Notes: generated by a model from the letters alone, not told the origin. A stretch of 64,000 nucleotides of DNA from JAQBQB01 sp963846925 (GCA_963846925.1 CAWJXW010000010.1:1-64000), one strand, 5' to 3'; shown: positions 9,023 through 19,091, numbered from the stretch's first letter. Numbers and translations: made by a program.

Positions 9023-9637
9023 TCAAGGCAGGAGATGGTCGCCGGCAGCGGTAATCACAACCTCGTCGCGGCGGTTCTGACTCCAGCACGACTCCTCGTG
9101 GTCCGTGCACACAGGGCGCTCGAGGCCGTTCGAGATCGTCGTCATGCGGTTGGCGGAGATGCCACGCTCCTGGATGTAGCGCTCGACGGCGGCGGCGCGG
9201 CGCATACCCAATGCCAGGTTGTACTCATCGGACCCGCGCTCGTCGGCGTTCCCTTCGATGCGGAGTTGCAAGCTCGGATTGTCGCGCAGGATCTCCACCT
9301 TCCGCTCCAGCAACGCCGTCTCGCTCGCGCGAATCTCGTCGCGATTGAAGTCGAAGTGTACCGGCTGGCGCAGCGCGCGGCGCGCGTCCTCGGCGGTGCG
9401 CGCCGCGGCCGCCGCCCGACGCAGACTGTCGGCACGGGCGTTGGCTCGTGCGATCGAATCGCGTCGCGCCGCATCGGCGGCGGCGCGCGCACGCGCGGCG
9501 CGGTCGTCGTTCGCGTTGACTCCGGTGGTCGTGAATGCCGGCGTCAAGGCGGCCGGCGGCGGTGCGTGGTGACAGCCCGCGACTCCGGCGAGGGTGAGGG
9601 ATGCGACACACGACAGTGTTCTGATCTGCGACCGCAT
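9023..9637 (-). CDS. Pal/OmpA-family peptidoglycan-associated lipoprotein
   Basis: 204 residues. The lipoprotein signal ends TLAGVAGC|HH. A Ala/Arg-rich coiled linker follows (residues ~45-90), then a C-terminal OmpA-like domain: VHFDFNRDEIRASE, IEGNADERGSDEYNLALGMRR (the peptidoglycan-binding motif) and AVERYIQERGI. It would tether the outer membrane to the cell wall, supporting a diderm envelope. It is the first gene of a minus-strand run with the ClC channel, TPR and MarR genes, and its promoter region is shared divergently with the FAD monooxygenase and contains two palindromes (9700-9740). The C-terminus (TDHEESCWSQNRRDEVVI) matches the usual Pal end. Confidence 0.9.
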   Translation of the reverse strand: MRSQIRTLSCVASLTLAGVAGCHHAPPPAALTPAFTTTGVNANDDRAARARAAADAARRDSIARANARADSLRRAAAAARTAEDARRALRQPVHFDFNRDEIRASETALLERKVEILRDNPSLQLRIEGNADERGSDEYNLALGMRRAAAVERYIQERGISANRMTTISNGLERPVCTDHEESCWSQNRRDEVVITAAGDHLLP

Positions 9638-9694
9638 GATGGCCTCCGTTCCAGACCGTGACGAGCGGTGCGCCTCACCGGCCGGCGCGAGTGA

Positions 9695-9722
9695 TTGACA
9701 TACGGGGTCGACCCCGTATCAT
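9695..9722 (+). promoter_or_regulatory. Sigma-70-like promoter of the FAD monooxygenase
   Basis: TTGACA at 9695-9700 is a perfect -35 box; TATCAT at 9717-9722 is a fair -10 box, 16 bp apart. The spacer is filled by the first palindrome, so a bound repressor would exclude RNA polymerase. The gene starts at 9804. Confidence 0.6.
9700..9719. promoter_or_regulatory. Palindromic operator 1
   Basis: A perfect 20-bp palindrome, ATACGGGGTC/GACCCCGTAT, between the -35 and -10 boxes of the monooxygenase promoter. The size and position fit a dimeric repressor of the MarR, TetR or PadR type. Confidence 0.7.
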
Positions 9723-9740
9723 ACGGGGTGTACCCCATAT
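9721..9740. promoter_or_regulatory. Palindromic operator 2
   Basis: A second copy, ATACGGGG-TGTA-CCCCATAT, offset exactly 21 bp (two helical turns) from the first; one mismatch in the 8-bp arms. The spacing suggests two repressor dimers bound on the same helix face. Confidence 0.65.
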
Positions 9741-9803
9741 TATGATCACGGGTCCGGAGCCGCAACCGAGCCGACGCTGGGCTCAATCTTTCTTTGTGCT
9801 GCC

Positions 9804-10988
9804 GTGAGAATTGCGATCAATGGTGCCGGGATCGCCGGGCCGACGTTGGCGTACTGGCTCGAGCGTACCGGACACGAGGTACTTTTGGTCGAAACCGCAC
9901 CGGTCCTCCGCACCGGCGGTTACGTCATTGATTTCTGGGGCATCGGGTACGACATCGCCGAGCGGATGGGGCTCCTCCCTCGCATTCGTGGGCTCGGCTA
10001 CCAGGTGCGGGAGGTGCGTTTCGTCGACCGGACTGGCCGCAAGTCGGCCGGGTTCTCCGCGGAGGTCGTCGCGCGCGCCATGCGAGGACGGTTTACCAGT
10101 CTCCGCCGATCAGACCTCGCCGCGACGATCTACAGCGCGTTGGACGGACGAGTCGAAACGATCTTTGGCGATTCGATCGCCGGCATCGAAGATCGCGGCC
10201 GCTGCATGCGCGTCACGTTCGATCGCTCCCGGGCGCGTGCGGTCGACCTCGTCGTCGGCGCCGATGGTCTGCATTCGCGCGTCCGGCGGCTTGCCTTTGG
10301 CGCAGAAGCGGACTTTGAGGCGCCACTCGGGTATGCCGTTGCCGCGTTCGAGGCCGAGGGGTACCAGCCCCGCGACGAGTTGACCTTCGTAACCTACGGC
10401 GTGCCGGGACGACAGATCTCCCGATTCGCGCTGAGAGGCAATGCGACGCTCTTTCTGTGTGTATTTCGCGAAGAGTACTTGAGCGCGAACTGGCCATCGA
10501 ACGCCGAAGAGCGTCGGGCCGCATTGAACGAGATCTTCGCCGGACTCGGTTGGGAATGCGACCGCGCGCTCGCCGCGCTGGAGGTCGCCGACAATCTCTA
10601 TTTCGATCGCATCAGTCAAGTCCTGATGGATCGATGGACGAGCGGCCGCACTGCGCTCATCGGAGACGCCGCGTCGGCCGTGTCCCTTCTCGCGGGCGAG
10701 GGTATCGGACTCGCGATGGCACAGGCATATGTACTCGCGGGTGAGCTTCACAGGGCCAGCCAGAATGCCGCCGCAGCCTTCTCGAGCTATGAGAGACGCC
10801 TGATGCCATTTCTGAGACGCAAACAAGCGGCGGCGGCGCGGTTCGCCTCGTCTTTCGCGCCGCGTACTCGGGGCGGTATTCGGCTTCGCAACGTTGTTGC
10901 CGGCTTACTGCGGATCCCCCTTGTGGCGGAGATCTTCCTCACCCGAGACTTGCGTGACGACATCACGCTTCCGGACTACCGACTGTAA
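9804..10988 (+). CDS. FAD-dependent aromatic-type monooxygenase
   Basis: 394 residues, GTG start at 9804. Class A flavoprotein hydroxylase: GxGxxG dinucleotide motif at the N-terminus (INGAGIAGPTLAYWLERTGH), the DG motif (VVGADGLHSRVRRLAFG, ~residue 155) and the GD motif contacting FAD ribityl (TALIGDAASAVSLLAGEGIG, ~residue 290). Such enzymes hydroxylate aromatic compounds using NAD(P)H and oxygen; TetX and related antibiotic-inactivating enzymes share this fold, but I cannot assign a substrate. It is monocistronic, divergent from the Pal operon, and controlled by the tandem palindromes at 9700-9740, so it is probably induced by a small molecule. Confidence 0.9.
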   Translation: MRIAINGAGIAGPTLAYWLERTGHEVLLVETAPVLRTGGYVIDFWGIGYDIAERMGLLPRIRGLGYQVREVRFVDRTGRKSAGFSAEVVARAMRGRFTSLRRSDLAATIYSALDGRVETIFGDSIAGIEDRGRCMRVTFDRSRARAVDLVVGADGLHSRVRRLAFGAEADFEAPLGYAVAAFEAEGYQPRDELTFVTYGVPGRQISRFALRGNATLFLCVFREEYLSANWPSNAEERRAALNEIFAGLGWECDRALAALEVADNLYFDRISQVLMDRWTSGRTALIGDAASAVSLLAGEGIGLAMAQAYVLAGELHRASQNAAAAFSSYERRLMPFLRRKQAAAARFASSFAPRTRGGIRLRNVVAGLLRIPLVAEIFLTRDLRDDITLPDYRL

Positions 10989-11183
10989 CGAATCCCCAAC
11001 GGCACCCGAGGCCTTGCCAGGCCCCAGTGGCCGCCCGGAGCGTCGCTGGATTCAACGCTTAGTGAGCTAACCCACCGTTTGATAGCGGTGGACTTACGCG
11101 TGGCAGCGATCGCACGGGCTTGAGCGAGTGTCCGCCCTGAGCCCCGTCGTCGCTCGAGCTGTTTCGCGCGCTCCTCGGCGAGC

Positions 11184-11211
11184 GAACGGCGTCCAGCAAT
11201 GGACGCCGTTC
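11184..11211. terminator. Strong hairpin between convergent genes, possible bidirectional terminator
   Basis: A perfect 12-bp stem (GAACGGCGTCCA / TGGACGCCGTTC) closed by GCAA, a GNRA-type tetraloop on the plus strand. It sits between the monooxygenase (ends 10988) and the peroxiredoxin (ends 11265). No U-tract follows on either strand, so it may be a processing or stability hairpin instead. The rest of 10989-11264 holds a weaker hairpin (11072-11091) and a 27-bp string shared with the kinase gene at 13143-13169. Confidence 0.5.
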
Positions 11212-11264
11212 GTCTCTTGCAGAGGGAAAATCGCTCTCCGACTCGCAGAGCGGACGCGACGTGT

Positions 11265-11846
11265 TCAGCTGCTCTTCGCGGCCTTGATCGCCGCGGCCAG
11301 CTTGTCGTAGCCGTCCTGGGCGAGCGCGTTGAAGCGCGTATCCTCGTACGCAATCTTGCCGTCCTTGCCGATCACGAACACCGTGCGCTTGAAGTATGGA
11401 CGAGCCGCGCCCTGCGAGCCGTACTTGGTCGCCACGTCGCTCTTGGTGTCGGCGATCATCGCGAACGGGAAGTGCGCATCCTTGGCCCAGCTCGAATGCG
11501 ACTGGAGGCTGTCGACCGACGTCGGCAACACGACGACACCGTCACCGAACAGCGAGGTGTACTCATCGCGGAACTTGTTCAACTCCGCGGTGCAACCCTG
11601 GGAGCGGTCGGCCGGGTAGAACGCGAGCACGACGACCTTGCCGTGAAGCGCCTTAAGCGACATAGGGATCGCCTTGCCGGTCGAGTCGGTCGCCGTGGCC
11701 GTGAAGTCGGGAGCCATGTCGCCCGCGGCCGGAAATGCCGCAGCGGCGGGTTGGCCTGACTGAGTCGGGGCGCCCTGCGCGTGCGCCGCAGCGGCGGCAC
11801 CGACAGCGACGACGCCGGCAAAAGACACGAGAAATGCTCTGTTCAT
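11265..11846 (-). CDS. Exported peroxiredoxin (AhpC/TSA, BCP-like)
   Basis: 193 residues. Start ATG 11846 has a good ribosome site (GAGGAG, three bases upstream) and gives a signal peptide (MNRAFLVSFAGVVAVGAAAAAHA). The thioredoxin-fold core contains the peroxidatic site in AFYPADRSQGCTAELNKFRD; that Cys is the only one in the mature protein, so it would act as a 1-Cys enzyme needing an external thiol. It reduces peroxides, here outside the cytoplasm. The usual FYP...T..C motif has Ser where Thr is common, a tolerated change. It lies 147 bp downstream of the PAS histidine kinase on the same strand. Confidence 0.88.
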   Translation of the reverse strand: MNRAFLVSFAGVVAVGAAAAAHAQGAPTQSGQPAAAAFPAAGDMAPDFTATATDSTGKAIPMSLKALHGKVVVLAFYPADRSQGCTAELNKFRDEYTSLFGDGVVVLPTSVDSLQSHSSWAKDAHFPFAMIADTKSDVATKYGSQGAARPYFKRTVFVIGKDGKIAYEDTRFNALAQDGYDKLAAAIKAAKSS

Positions 11847-11992
11847 AAACTCCTCAAAGTGGTCGGTCGGCATAGAGTCGCGCTCCGTCCGCGGAACGCA
11901 TCAAAAACCCAACCGTAATATCACGACCCCTACCAGTTTGCCTGCGCTTTCGCGCGCATCACGTCCTGGCTTGTGCACCGCGAAGGTTCCGG

Positions 11993-13537
11993 CTAGTGGA
12001 CCATCGCGTCGCTCGCAGAGAGGAACTGCAGCAGCGATCGAACGCTCGTGGCCTCAGCGGATTCCATCAAGCGGTCGGCGGTAATCAGCGCCTCTGAGAT
12101 GTTGCCGCGCGGCAACACGCCGGCGGCGCGCTTCCTCCAGCGCGTTGAGCATCGTGGCAACGTCGGCGACATAGCACACGAGATGATCGGCGAGCTGCGC
12201 GGCGCGCAGCGAATCGGTGTTGGGAATGATCGCCTCGGCGCGCAGCCGATCCACCAGCGCGTTGCACAACGACGGAAGCTCGCGCAACAGACTGGCCGCC
12301 ACGTCGGAGAAACCTGCCAAACGCGCGGCGACGTCGGGGGACTCGGCGCGCCATGCCGCCACCTCGCGTTGCGCCGACGTGGCTCGGTTCAACCAGAGCG
12401 AAAACGTCGAACCCGAGCCGGCCTCGCTCACGACAGTGAGATCGCCGCTCATGAGCCGCGCGAGGCGGCGACTGATGGTGAGACCGAGCCCGGAGCCGTC
12501 GGCATTCCGCGTCGGCCCCGCTTCGACCTGGACGAACGGATCGAAGATCGACGAGATGCGGCCCCGCGGTATCCCTATGCCGGTGTCCGTGACGCGCAAC
12601 ACGAGCCACGGCCCCGAGCCGGGGAGACGAGCATCGTCGTCCGGTTCGTCGACTGTCTCGCAGCGCACCGCAACCGTGCCGCCCGGCGGCGTGAATTTGA
12701 TGGCGTTGTTCAGGAGATTGACGAGGATCTGTCGAACGCGATCGGGGTCGCCCTCGAAGACAGGAGATCGCCGGCGCAGGCCGACCATCCAGGCGCATGC
12801 CGCGGCTGTTCGCCGAGCGCTGCACGAGCGTGAGCGCCGATTGCACCACGTCGTCGCATGCGCGCCGCCTCGGCGTGCAGGGAGAGACGTCCCGCCTCGA
12901 CGTGGGCGAGGTCGAGCACTTCGTTCACGAGAGCCGAGGAGGTGCTGTCCACTGGTCGTGATCCGACCGATCTGCTCTCGCTGCTGGGTCGTCGAGCGCG
13001 CCGCCGATGCCGAGATCGAGCAGCTCGGAGTAGCCGATGATGGCGTTGAGCGGCGTGCGGAGCTCGTGGCTCATCAACGCGAGAAACTGCGACTTCGCGC
13101 TGGCTCGCGGCCTCGGCCTCCGACCGGGCGCGCCGTTCGCGATCGAGCTGTTTCGCGCGCTCCTCGGCGCGCTTGCGATCCGAGACGTCGCGCAGGGAGA
13201 CGATCCGCGCCGGCTTCCCATTCCAGTCGACTTCGACGACGCGGAGCTCGGCGGTCACGGCTGAAACCGCCGGGGCGCACGACATCCACCTCCGTCTTGT
13301 CGCTCGCGACGACGGGGAAGCCGAGGTTCCAGCCCGATCAGTCGTCCCAGCGGGCGACCGAACAGTGCCTCCGCCGCCGGATTGGCGAACCGAATGATGC
13401 TCGTTCGTCGCCGATCGATGACCACGGCGTCGATGATCGACGCGATCGATCTGTCTGCGGACCCGGTCCTCGCCGACCGCGGGTCGTGTCTCCGGCAACG
13501 TGATTGAGGGCACAAAGGGCTCTGTGCATCGCTGCAC
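11993..13537 (-). CDS. PAS-domain sensor histidine kinase with helical C-terminal extension, frameshifted
   Basis: Reconstructed from several frames. Order: PAS domain (AVVIDRRRTSIIRFANPAAE, about 13350-13450), PAC end (NGKPARIVSLRDVSDRKRAE), coil, HisKA with phosphoacceptor His (FLALMSHELRTPLNAIIGYS, about 13030-13090), then the ATPase domain with N box (LVNLLNNAIKFTP), G1 (VTDTGIGIP) and G2 (GSGLGLTISRRL). After the ATPase domain comes a further ~130-residue helical region (e.g. LRELPSLCNALVDRLRAEAI), ending at TAG 11993 after a final shift. No membrane helix is evident, so it is cytosolic. The exact start (GTG 13537 or upstream) is uncertain. It is divergent from kaiB across about 90 bp and may be its signalling partner. 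At least five frame changes occur. Confidence 0.75.
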
Positions 13538-13627
13538 GCATAGTCAACCTGCGTGCCAGAGCGCGGGCGCTCTGGTCCAAAATGTGCAAACGGTGACTGG
13601 GCCAGGACTGGGCCGACGAACTTCGAC

Positions 13628-13986
13628 ATGACGCGAGCGACGCGCGACTGTCGACATCTCGTACTGAAGCTGTACATCTGTGGAGCGAGCCCGCGCGCCG
13701 AGCGCGCGGTGGCGAATCTGCGTCACATGTGTGAGACACGATCTCCGGGCGACTACAGCCTGGAGATCATCGACGTGCTCGAAGCAGCCGGACCTCGCCG
13801 AAGAGCGATCGGGTGCTCGCGACGCCGACGCTGATCAAGCTGCTTCCGCTGCCGCTGCGGCGAATCATCGGCGACCTGTCCGACAAAGGCGAAGTTCTCC
13901 TCGCGCTCGAAGTTCGCGCCGGTGAGCCGCGTGCCCCGGAACTGACCGTTCCCCGACTTGGCTCCCGGCAGGCGCCATCGAGCTGA
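13628..13986 (+). CDS. kaiB: Circadian clock-type protein KaiB
   Basis: About 118 residues with a thioredoxin-like KaiB fold: LVLKLYICGASPRAERAVAN (first strand and helix), YSLEIIDVLEQPDLAEE, then ATPTLIKLLPLPLRRIIGDL and KGEVLLALEVRAG. The ATPTLIK...P motif is diagnostic of KaiB, which binds the KaiC CI ring after fold switching. Two single-base insertions (about 13783 and 13811) break the frame; removing them restores a perfect family match. The gene ends at TGA 13984-13986, two bases before the kaiC ATG. It is divergent from a PAS histidine kinase. Confidence 0.85.
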
Positions 13987-13988
13987 CC

Positions 13989-15542
13989 ATGGAAACCGCG
14001 GAAACTGCCCCGACCACGCGTCGCCCGATCGAGCTCGTCGAGAAGCTGCCGACGGGAATCGCGAGCTTCGACGTCATCGCGAAGGGCGGCCTTCCGAAAC
14101 ACCGCACGACGCTCGTCTCCGGCACGGCGGGCAGCGGCAAGACGGCGCTCGCCGATGCAGTTCCTCGCCGCCGGCATCGCAGCGGGCCAGCACGGCGTGC
14201 TCGTGACGTTCGAGGAATCGATCGCCGACATCCGCACAGAACATGCGCGGCTTCGGGTGGGATCTCGCGGCGTGGGAGCGCGAGGGCAGTTCGCGGTCGT
14301 CGACGCGTCGCCCGATCCCGAACATCGAGACCGTCGAAAGTGGGAGCTTCGACCTCGGCGCGCTGCTCGCGCGCGTCAAGCGCGCGGTCGAGCGCGTGAA
14401 CGCGGAGCGCGTGTCGGTCGATTCGCTCGGCGCGGTGTTCACGCAGTTCTCCGATCAGTCGATCGTGCGCCGCGAGCTGTTCCGCATCGCGTGGGCGCTG
14501 AAGTCGATGGGCGTCACGGCGCTGCTCACCGCGGAACGCACCGAGGACTACGGACCCGGTCGCGCGGTTCGGCGTCGAGGAGTTCATCGCCGACAACGTG
14601 ATGATTCTGCGCAACGTGCTCGAAGGCGAGAATCGCCGGCGCACGATCGAGATCCTGAAGTTCCGCGGCACCGACCACCAGAAGGGCGAAGTACCCGCTG
14701 ACGATCGTCGCGCAGACGGGCGTCGTCGTCATGCCGCTGTCGGCGATGCAGCTCCGGCAGAAGTCGTCGGACGTGCGCATCTCGTCGGGCAACGCGGAGC
14801 TCGATCGAGATGTGCGGCGGCGGATTCTTCCGCGATTCGGTCATTCTCGTCTCCGGCGCGACCGGGCACCGGCAAGACGCTGACGGTCGCGCAGTTCCTC
14901 AAGGGCGGCGCGGCGATGGGCGAGCGCTGCCTGCTGCTCGCGTTCGAGGAGAGCCGCGAGCAGCTGTTCCGCAACGCGAGCGGCTGGGGCATCGACTTCG
15001 ACCGCATGGAGCGCGACGGGCTGCTGCGCGTCGTCTGCGAGTATCCCGAGACCGAGGGCCTCGAGGACCGGCTGCTCATCGATCCAGCGGATGATCGAGG
15101 AGTTCAAGCCGAGCCGCGTGGCGCTCGACAGCCTGTCGGCGCTCGAGCGCGTCGGGCACGATCAAGGCTTCCGCGAGTTCGTGATCGGCCTGACGTCGTT
15201 CATCAAGCACCAGGAGATCACGGGGCTGTTCACGGCGACGACCGCGTCGCTGATGGGCGGGACGTCGATCACCGAAGCGCACATCTCGACGCTCACCGAC
15301 TCGATCATCCTGCTGCGCTACGTCGAGATGTTCGGCGAGATGAAGCGCGGCATGACGGTGCTCAAGATGCGCGGCTCGATCCACGACAAGCGCATTCGCG
15401 AGTTCAAGATCGACGCGACGGCATGCACCTCGGCCCGCCGTTCCGGAACGTGACCGGCATCATGGCCGGCACGCCGGCAGGGAGTGAGGGGGGGACGAAG
15501 AGGGCCTGCGGCGTCGCGCGGCGGCGGCGGACGGAGGGGTGA
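13989..15542 (+). CDS. kaiC: Circadian clock-type ATPase/autokinase KaiC, frameshifted
   Basis: Double RecA-domain ATPase. CI: LPTGIASFDVIAKGGLPKHR, Walker A GTAGSGKT, catalytic glutamates in LVTFEES, and FGWDLAAWEREG. CII: Walker A SGATG-GKT (split by an indel), LLAFEESREQLFRNASGWGI, SLSALERVG. The phosphorylation loop AHISTLTDSIILLRYVE (Ser 15286-15288, Thr 15289-15291) matches the Ser431-Thr432 pair of the cyanobacterial enzyme, followed by KMRGSIHDKRIREFKI. The C-terminus retains FRNVTGIMAGTP. Around ten single-base indels (mostly insertions, two apparent deletions) scatter through the gene while conserved residues persist, which argues for sequence error. kaiB lies 2 bp upstream; no kaiA is seen. 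Confidence 0.88.
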
Positions 15543-15720
15543 TCCAGCGCCGCCAGTCGGACCGGAGGGAAGAATTGGCGTAGCGGTGCCAACGAGAGCG
15601 ACCGGTTGAACGAACCCCGATCCGACTAGCGCAATCCCGTGCAGCATCCCGGGCTCGACGCTATGTTCTCGCGAAACGTGGGGACGGGTTCGTCGTTCAC
15701 CTAGCTCGCGAGGATCGCTC

Positions 15721-18700
15721 ATGCGCAGCACTGCCTTTGTGGTCTCAGGTCTCCTTCTGGCCGCATCCGTCGCCGCCCAAACACCTGAGCAGCTCAAGGC
15801 TCTCCGCTGGCGTTCGGTGGGGCCGGCCAACAACGCGGGCCGCGTCTCCGTGGTCGCCGGCGTCCCCGGCAACCGCGACGTCTACTACGTCGCCGGCGCG
15901 AACGGCGGGATCATCAAGACCACCAACGGCGGCATCACCTTCAAGCCGATCTTCGACAAGGAGCCCGTCGCGTCGATCGGCGCGATCGCCGATTGCGCCG
16001 AGCGATCCGAACGTCATCTACGTCGGCACGGGCGAAGAGAACCCGCGCAACAACGCGTCGATCGGCGACGGCATGTACAAGTCGCGTCGACGCCGGCGAG
16101 CACTGGACGCACATCGGCCTCGAGCAGAGCGACAAGATCGCGCGCATCGTCATCGACGCGAAGAACCCGGACGTCGTCTACGCGTGCGGGCTCGGGCGCG
16201 AGTGGGGGCCGAACGAGGAGCGCGGCGTCTTCAAGACCGTCGACGGCGGCAAGACGTGGAAGAAGGTGCTCTACGTCGACTCCGCAGACCGCCTGCTCCG
16301 ACATCGCGGCCGACCCGGGCAACTCGAACATCCTCTACGCCGGCATGTACACGTATCGGCGCTGGGCGTGGCATCTCGAGTCGGGCGGCGGCAACACGGC
16401 CGTGTATCGGTCGGTGAACGGCGGCGACACGTGGGAGCGGCTGTCGGGCAAAGATCGCGAGCGCGGCCTGCCGAAGACGGACATGGATCGCATCGGCATC
16501 GCGGTGGCGCCGAGCGATCCGAGCGATCGTGTACGTGATCAGCGAGACGAAGAACGAGGGCGAGCTGTGGCGCTCGGACGACGCGCGGCGACCATTGGCG
16601 CACGGTGAACCGCGATCCGAACATCAACTTCCGTCCGTTCTACTACGCCGACATTCGCGTCGATCCGCAGAATCCCGAATCGAGTGTTCTCGCTCTCCGG
16701 CTCGTCTGTACATGTCGGAGGACGGCGGCGCCGAACTTCCGCACGATCGCCCGCGACGTGCACGGCGACCATCAGGCGATGTGGATCGACCCGACGAACC
16801 CGAAGTACATCCTCGAGCGGGTCGGACGGCGGCTGGCAGGTGAGCTACGACGGCGGCAAGAACTTCGAGGTCGTGAACAACTTTCCGTTCACGCAGTTCT
16901 ACCACATCAACTACGACATGCAGCAGCCGTACATGGTGTGCGGCGGACTGCAGGACAACGGCAACTGGTGCGGCGCCGAGCCAGACGCTGTCGGGGCAGG
17001 GGAATCGAAAGAACGACTGGTTCACCGTGTCGGGCGGCGACGGGTTCTTCACCGTGCCGGTGATGGACAAGCCGTGGCTCGTCTACTCCGACGCGCAGGG
17101 CGGGATGATCAACATCACCGACACGCGCACCGGCACGCAGAAGACGATCTACCCGTACCCGAACCGCGTCGGCTCGGTCGGCGACGCGATGATCGCGCAC
17201 AAGTATCGCTTCAACTGGAACTCGCCGATCGCGCTCTCGCCGCATGAACCCGAAGGTCGTGTACTTCGGCGGCAACGTGCTGTTCAAGTCCACCGACTAC
17301 GGCATGTCGTGGCAGGTCGATCTCGCCGGATCTCACGACGAACGATCCGAAGAAGCAGGAGAGCTCCGGCGGCCCGATCGTCGTCGACAACACGGCGGCG
17401 GAGTTCCACTGCACGATCATCACGATCGCGCCGTCGCCGCTCGACTCGAACGTCATCTGGGTCGGCACGGACGACGGCAACGTCCAGGTGACGCGCGACG
17501 GCGGGAAGACGTGGAGCAACGTCTTCACCAACGTGCCGGGCCTCAAGCCGAACGCGTGGATCCCGACGGTCGACGCGTCGCACTCCGACGCCGGCACGGC
17601 GTACGTCGCCGCCGACCACCATCAGGACGACGACTACGCGCCGTACGCGTTCATGACGACGGATTACGGCAAGACGTGGACGTCAGATCACCGGCGACCT
17701 GCCGGCGTCGGCGGCCTGGGTGCACGTCGTGCGCGAGGATCCGCGCAACCGCAACCTGCTCTACATCGGCACCGAGATGGGCGTGTGGGCGTCGTGGGAT
17801 CGCGGCGTCGCACTGGGTGTCGCTTCGCGGCGACCTGCCCGTCGACTCCGGTGCGCGACATCCAGGTCCACCCGCGCGACAACGATCTGCTGCTCGCGAC
17901 GCACGGCCGCGGGCTCTACATCATGGACGACATCTCGGCGCTGCAGAACCTGGGCGCGGCCCAGACGGCCGACGCGACGCTGTTCGACATCCGCCCGCCG
18001 ACGCGATGGGTCGCAGTGGAGCCGCGACGGCAATCTCGGCCAGAAGAAGTGGACGGGCGAGAATCCGCCGGCGGGCGCGCTCATCACGTACTACCTCAAG
18101 GCGCAGCCGCCGGGTGAGGTGAACATCACGATTTCCGACAAGGACGGCCGCGTCGGTGCGTCGCATGCGCCGCGTGGCCGACGATGCGGGACTGAATCGC
18201 GTGGCGTGGGATCTGCGCACGGATGCGCCGGCCGGGACCGCCGGCGGTGGACGCGGCGGACGTGGCGGCGGCGGCGGGGCGCAGCCCGGCGCGGCGCCGA
18301 TGCCGGACACGTCGCTCGCCGCGGTCCGCGCGCGTCGAGCCGCGGCGCGGAGCTGATGCCGAGCAAGCCGGTGGCGACGAAGGTGGCGGCGGCGGCGGCG
18401 GACGCGGCGGCGGCGGCGGCCTCGACGTGCTGCCCGGGACTTACACCGTCGCCGCTGTCGGTGAACGGGAAGCAGCTCACCAAGACCGGTGCAGGTCAGC
18501 TCGATCCGCGCTCCGACATGACCGCGGCGCAGCTCGTCGACGCAGAACCAGACGGCGGCGCAGCTCAACGACATTCTGGCGCGCGTGAATCGCGTCATCA
18601 CCGGAGCGGACGATCTGCTCGCGCAGTTGACGTCATTGCAAACACAGTTGCGCCGCGAGCAAGGTGGAGGCGGGTCGCTGCAGCAAGGACAGGTGCTCGG

Positions 18701-19011
18701 CGACGTCGACGGCGACGATCAAGGATCTGCGCCACTTCCGCGACTCCGTGCTCGCGCGTCCGTTGCCGGGACTCGGCTACCGGCAGTACCCGCGGCTGCG
18801 CGAGGAAGCACAGACGGTGTCCGGGATGGTGAGCCGTCCGATGATGCCGCCGACGGCCGGCGAGCTGCTTCGAATGGACGAGCTGCGCACCGAGGCCGAT
18901 CAGGCGCAGGCGCGGCTGGATGCCATCGTCTCGGGACGTGTCGCGAAGATCAACCAGTCGCTGGCGGGCACGCCGCACGTGATCACGCCGTCGAGGCCCG
19001 TAATACCGTAG
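15721..19011 (+). CDS. Secreted VPS10/BNR-repeat (sortilin-like) propeller protein, heavily frameshifted
   Basis: About 1,090 residues once repaired. Signal peptide (MRSTAFVVSGLLLAASVAAQ), then ALRWRSVGPANNAGRVSVVA and repeated BNR/Asp-box blades: GGIIKTTNGGITFKP, GVFKTVDGGKTWKKVLYVD, VQVTRDGGKTWSNVF and TTDYGKTW. Two Gly-rich linkers lie at about 18240-18290 and 18380-18425. The C-terminal helical region (HFRDSVLARPLPGLGYRQYP) is typical of the large glycosyl-hydrolase-like exported proteins of this phylum. It is probably a surface or periplasmic binding or hydrolytic protein; the substrate is unknown. About twenty single-base insertions interrupt it, all compensable without losing conserved positions. 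It is monocistronic, 178 bp after kaiC. Confidence 0.85.
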
Positions 19012-19091
19012 AGAGTGCGGAGGACGGGGAGCGGCGGACGGAGACCGACGGACGCAGAGGGAGGAGGACGGCCCCGCGAAACTGCTCGTTC

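Noticed and set aside
13538..13627. Contig junction or chimera at the left edge of the kaiBC block
   Set aside because: The kaiBC-BNR block appears even richer in GC at third positions than its flanks, but I cannot compute this, and the genes on both sides form plausible neighbours; read coverage would be needed.
13628..19011. Programmed +1 frameshifting or quadruplet decoding in kaiBC and the BNR gene
   Set aside because: Almost all shifts are +1 and look as if they fall on codon boundaries, but any single inserted base creates one four-base codon whose extra base cannot be located. There is no common slippery motif, and the same shifts occur in unrelated genes.
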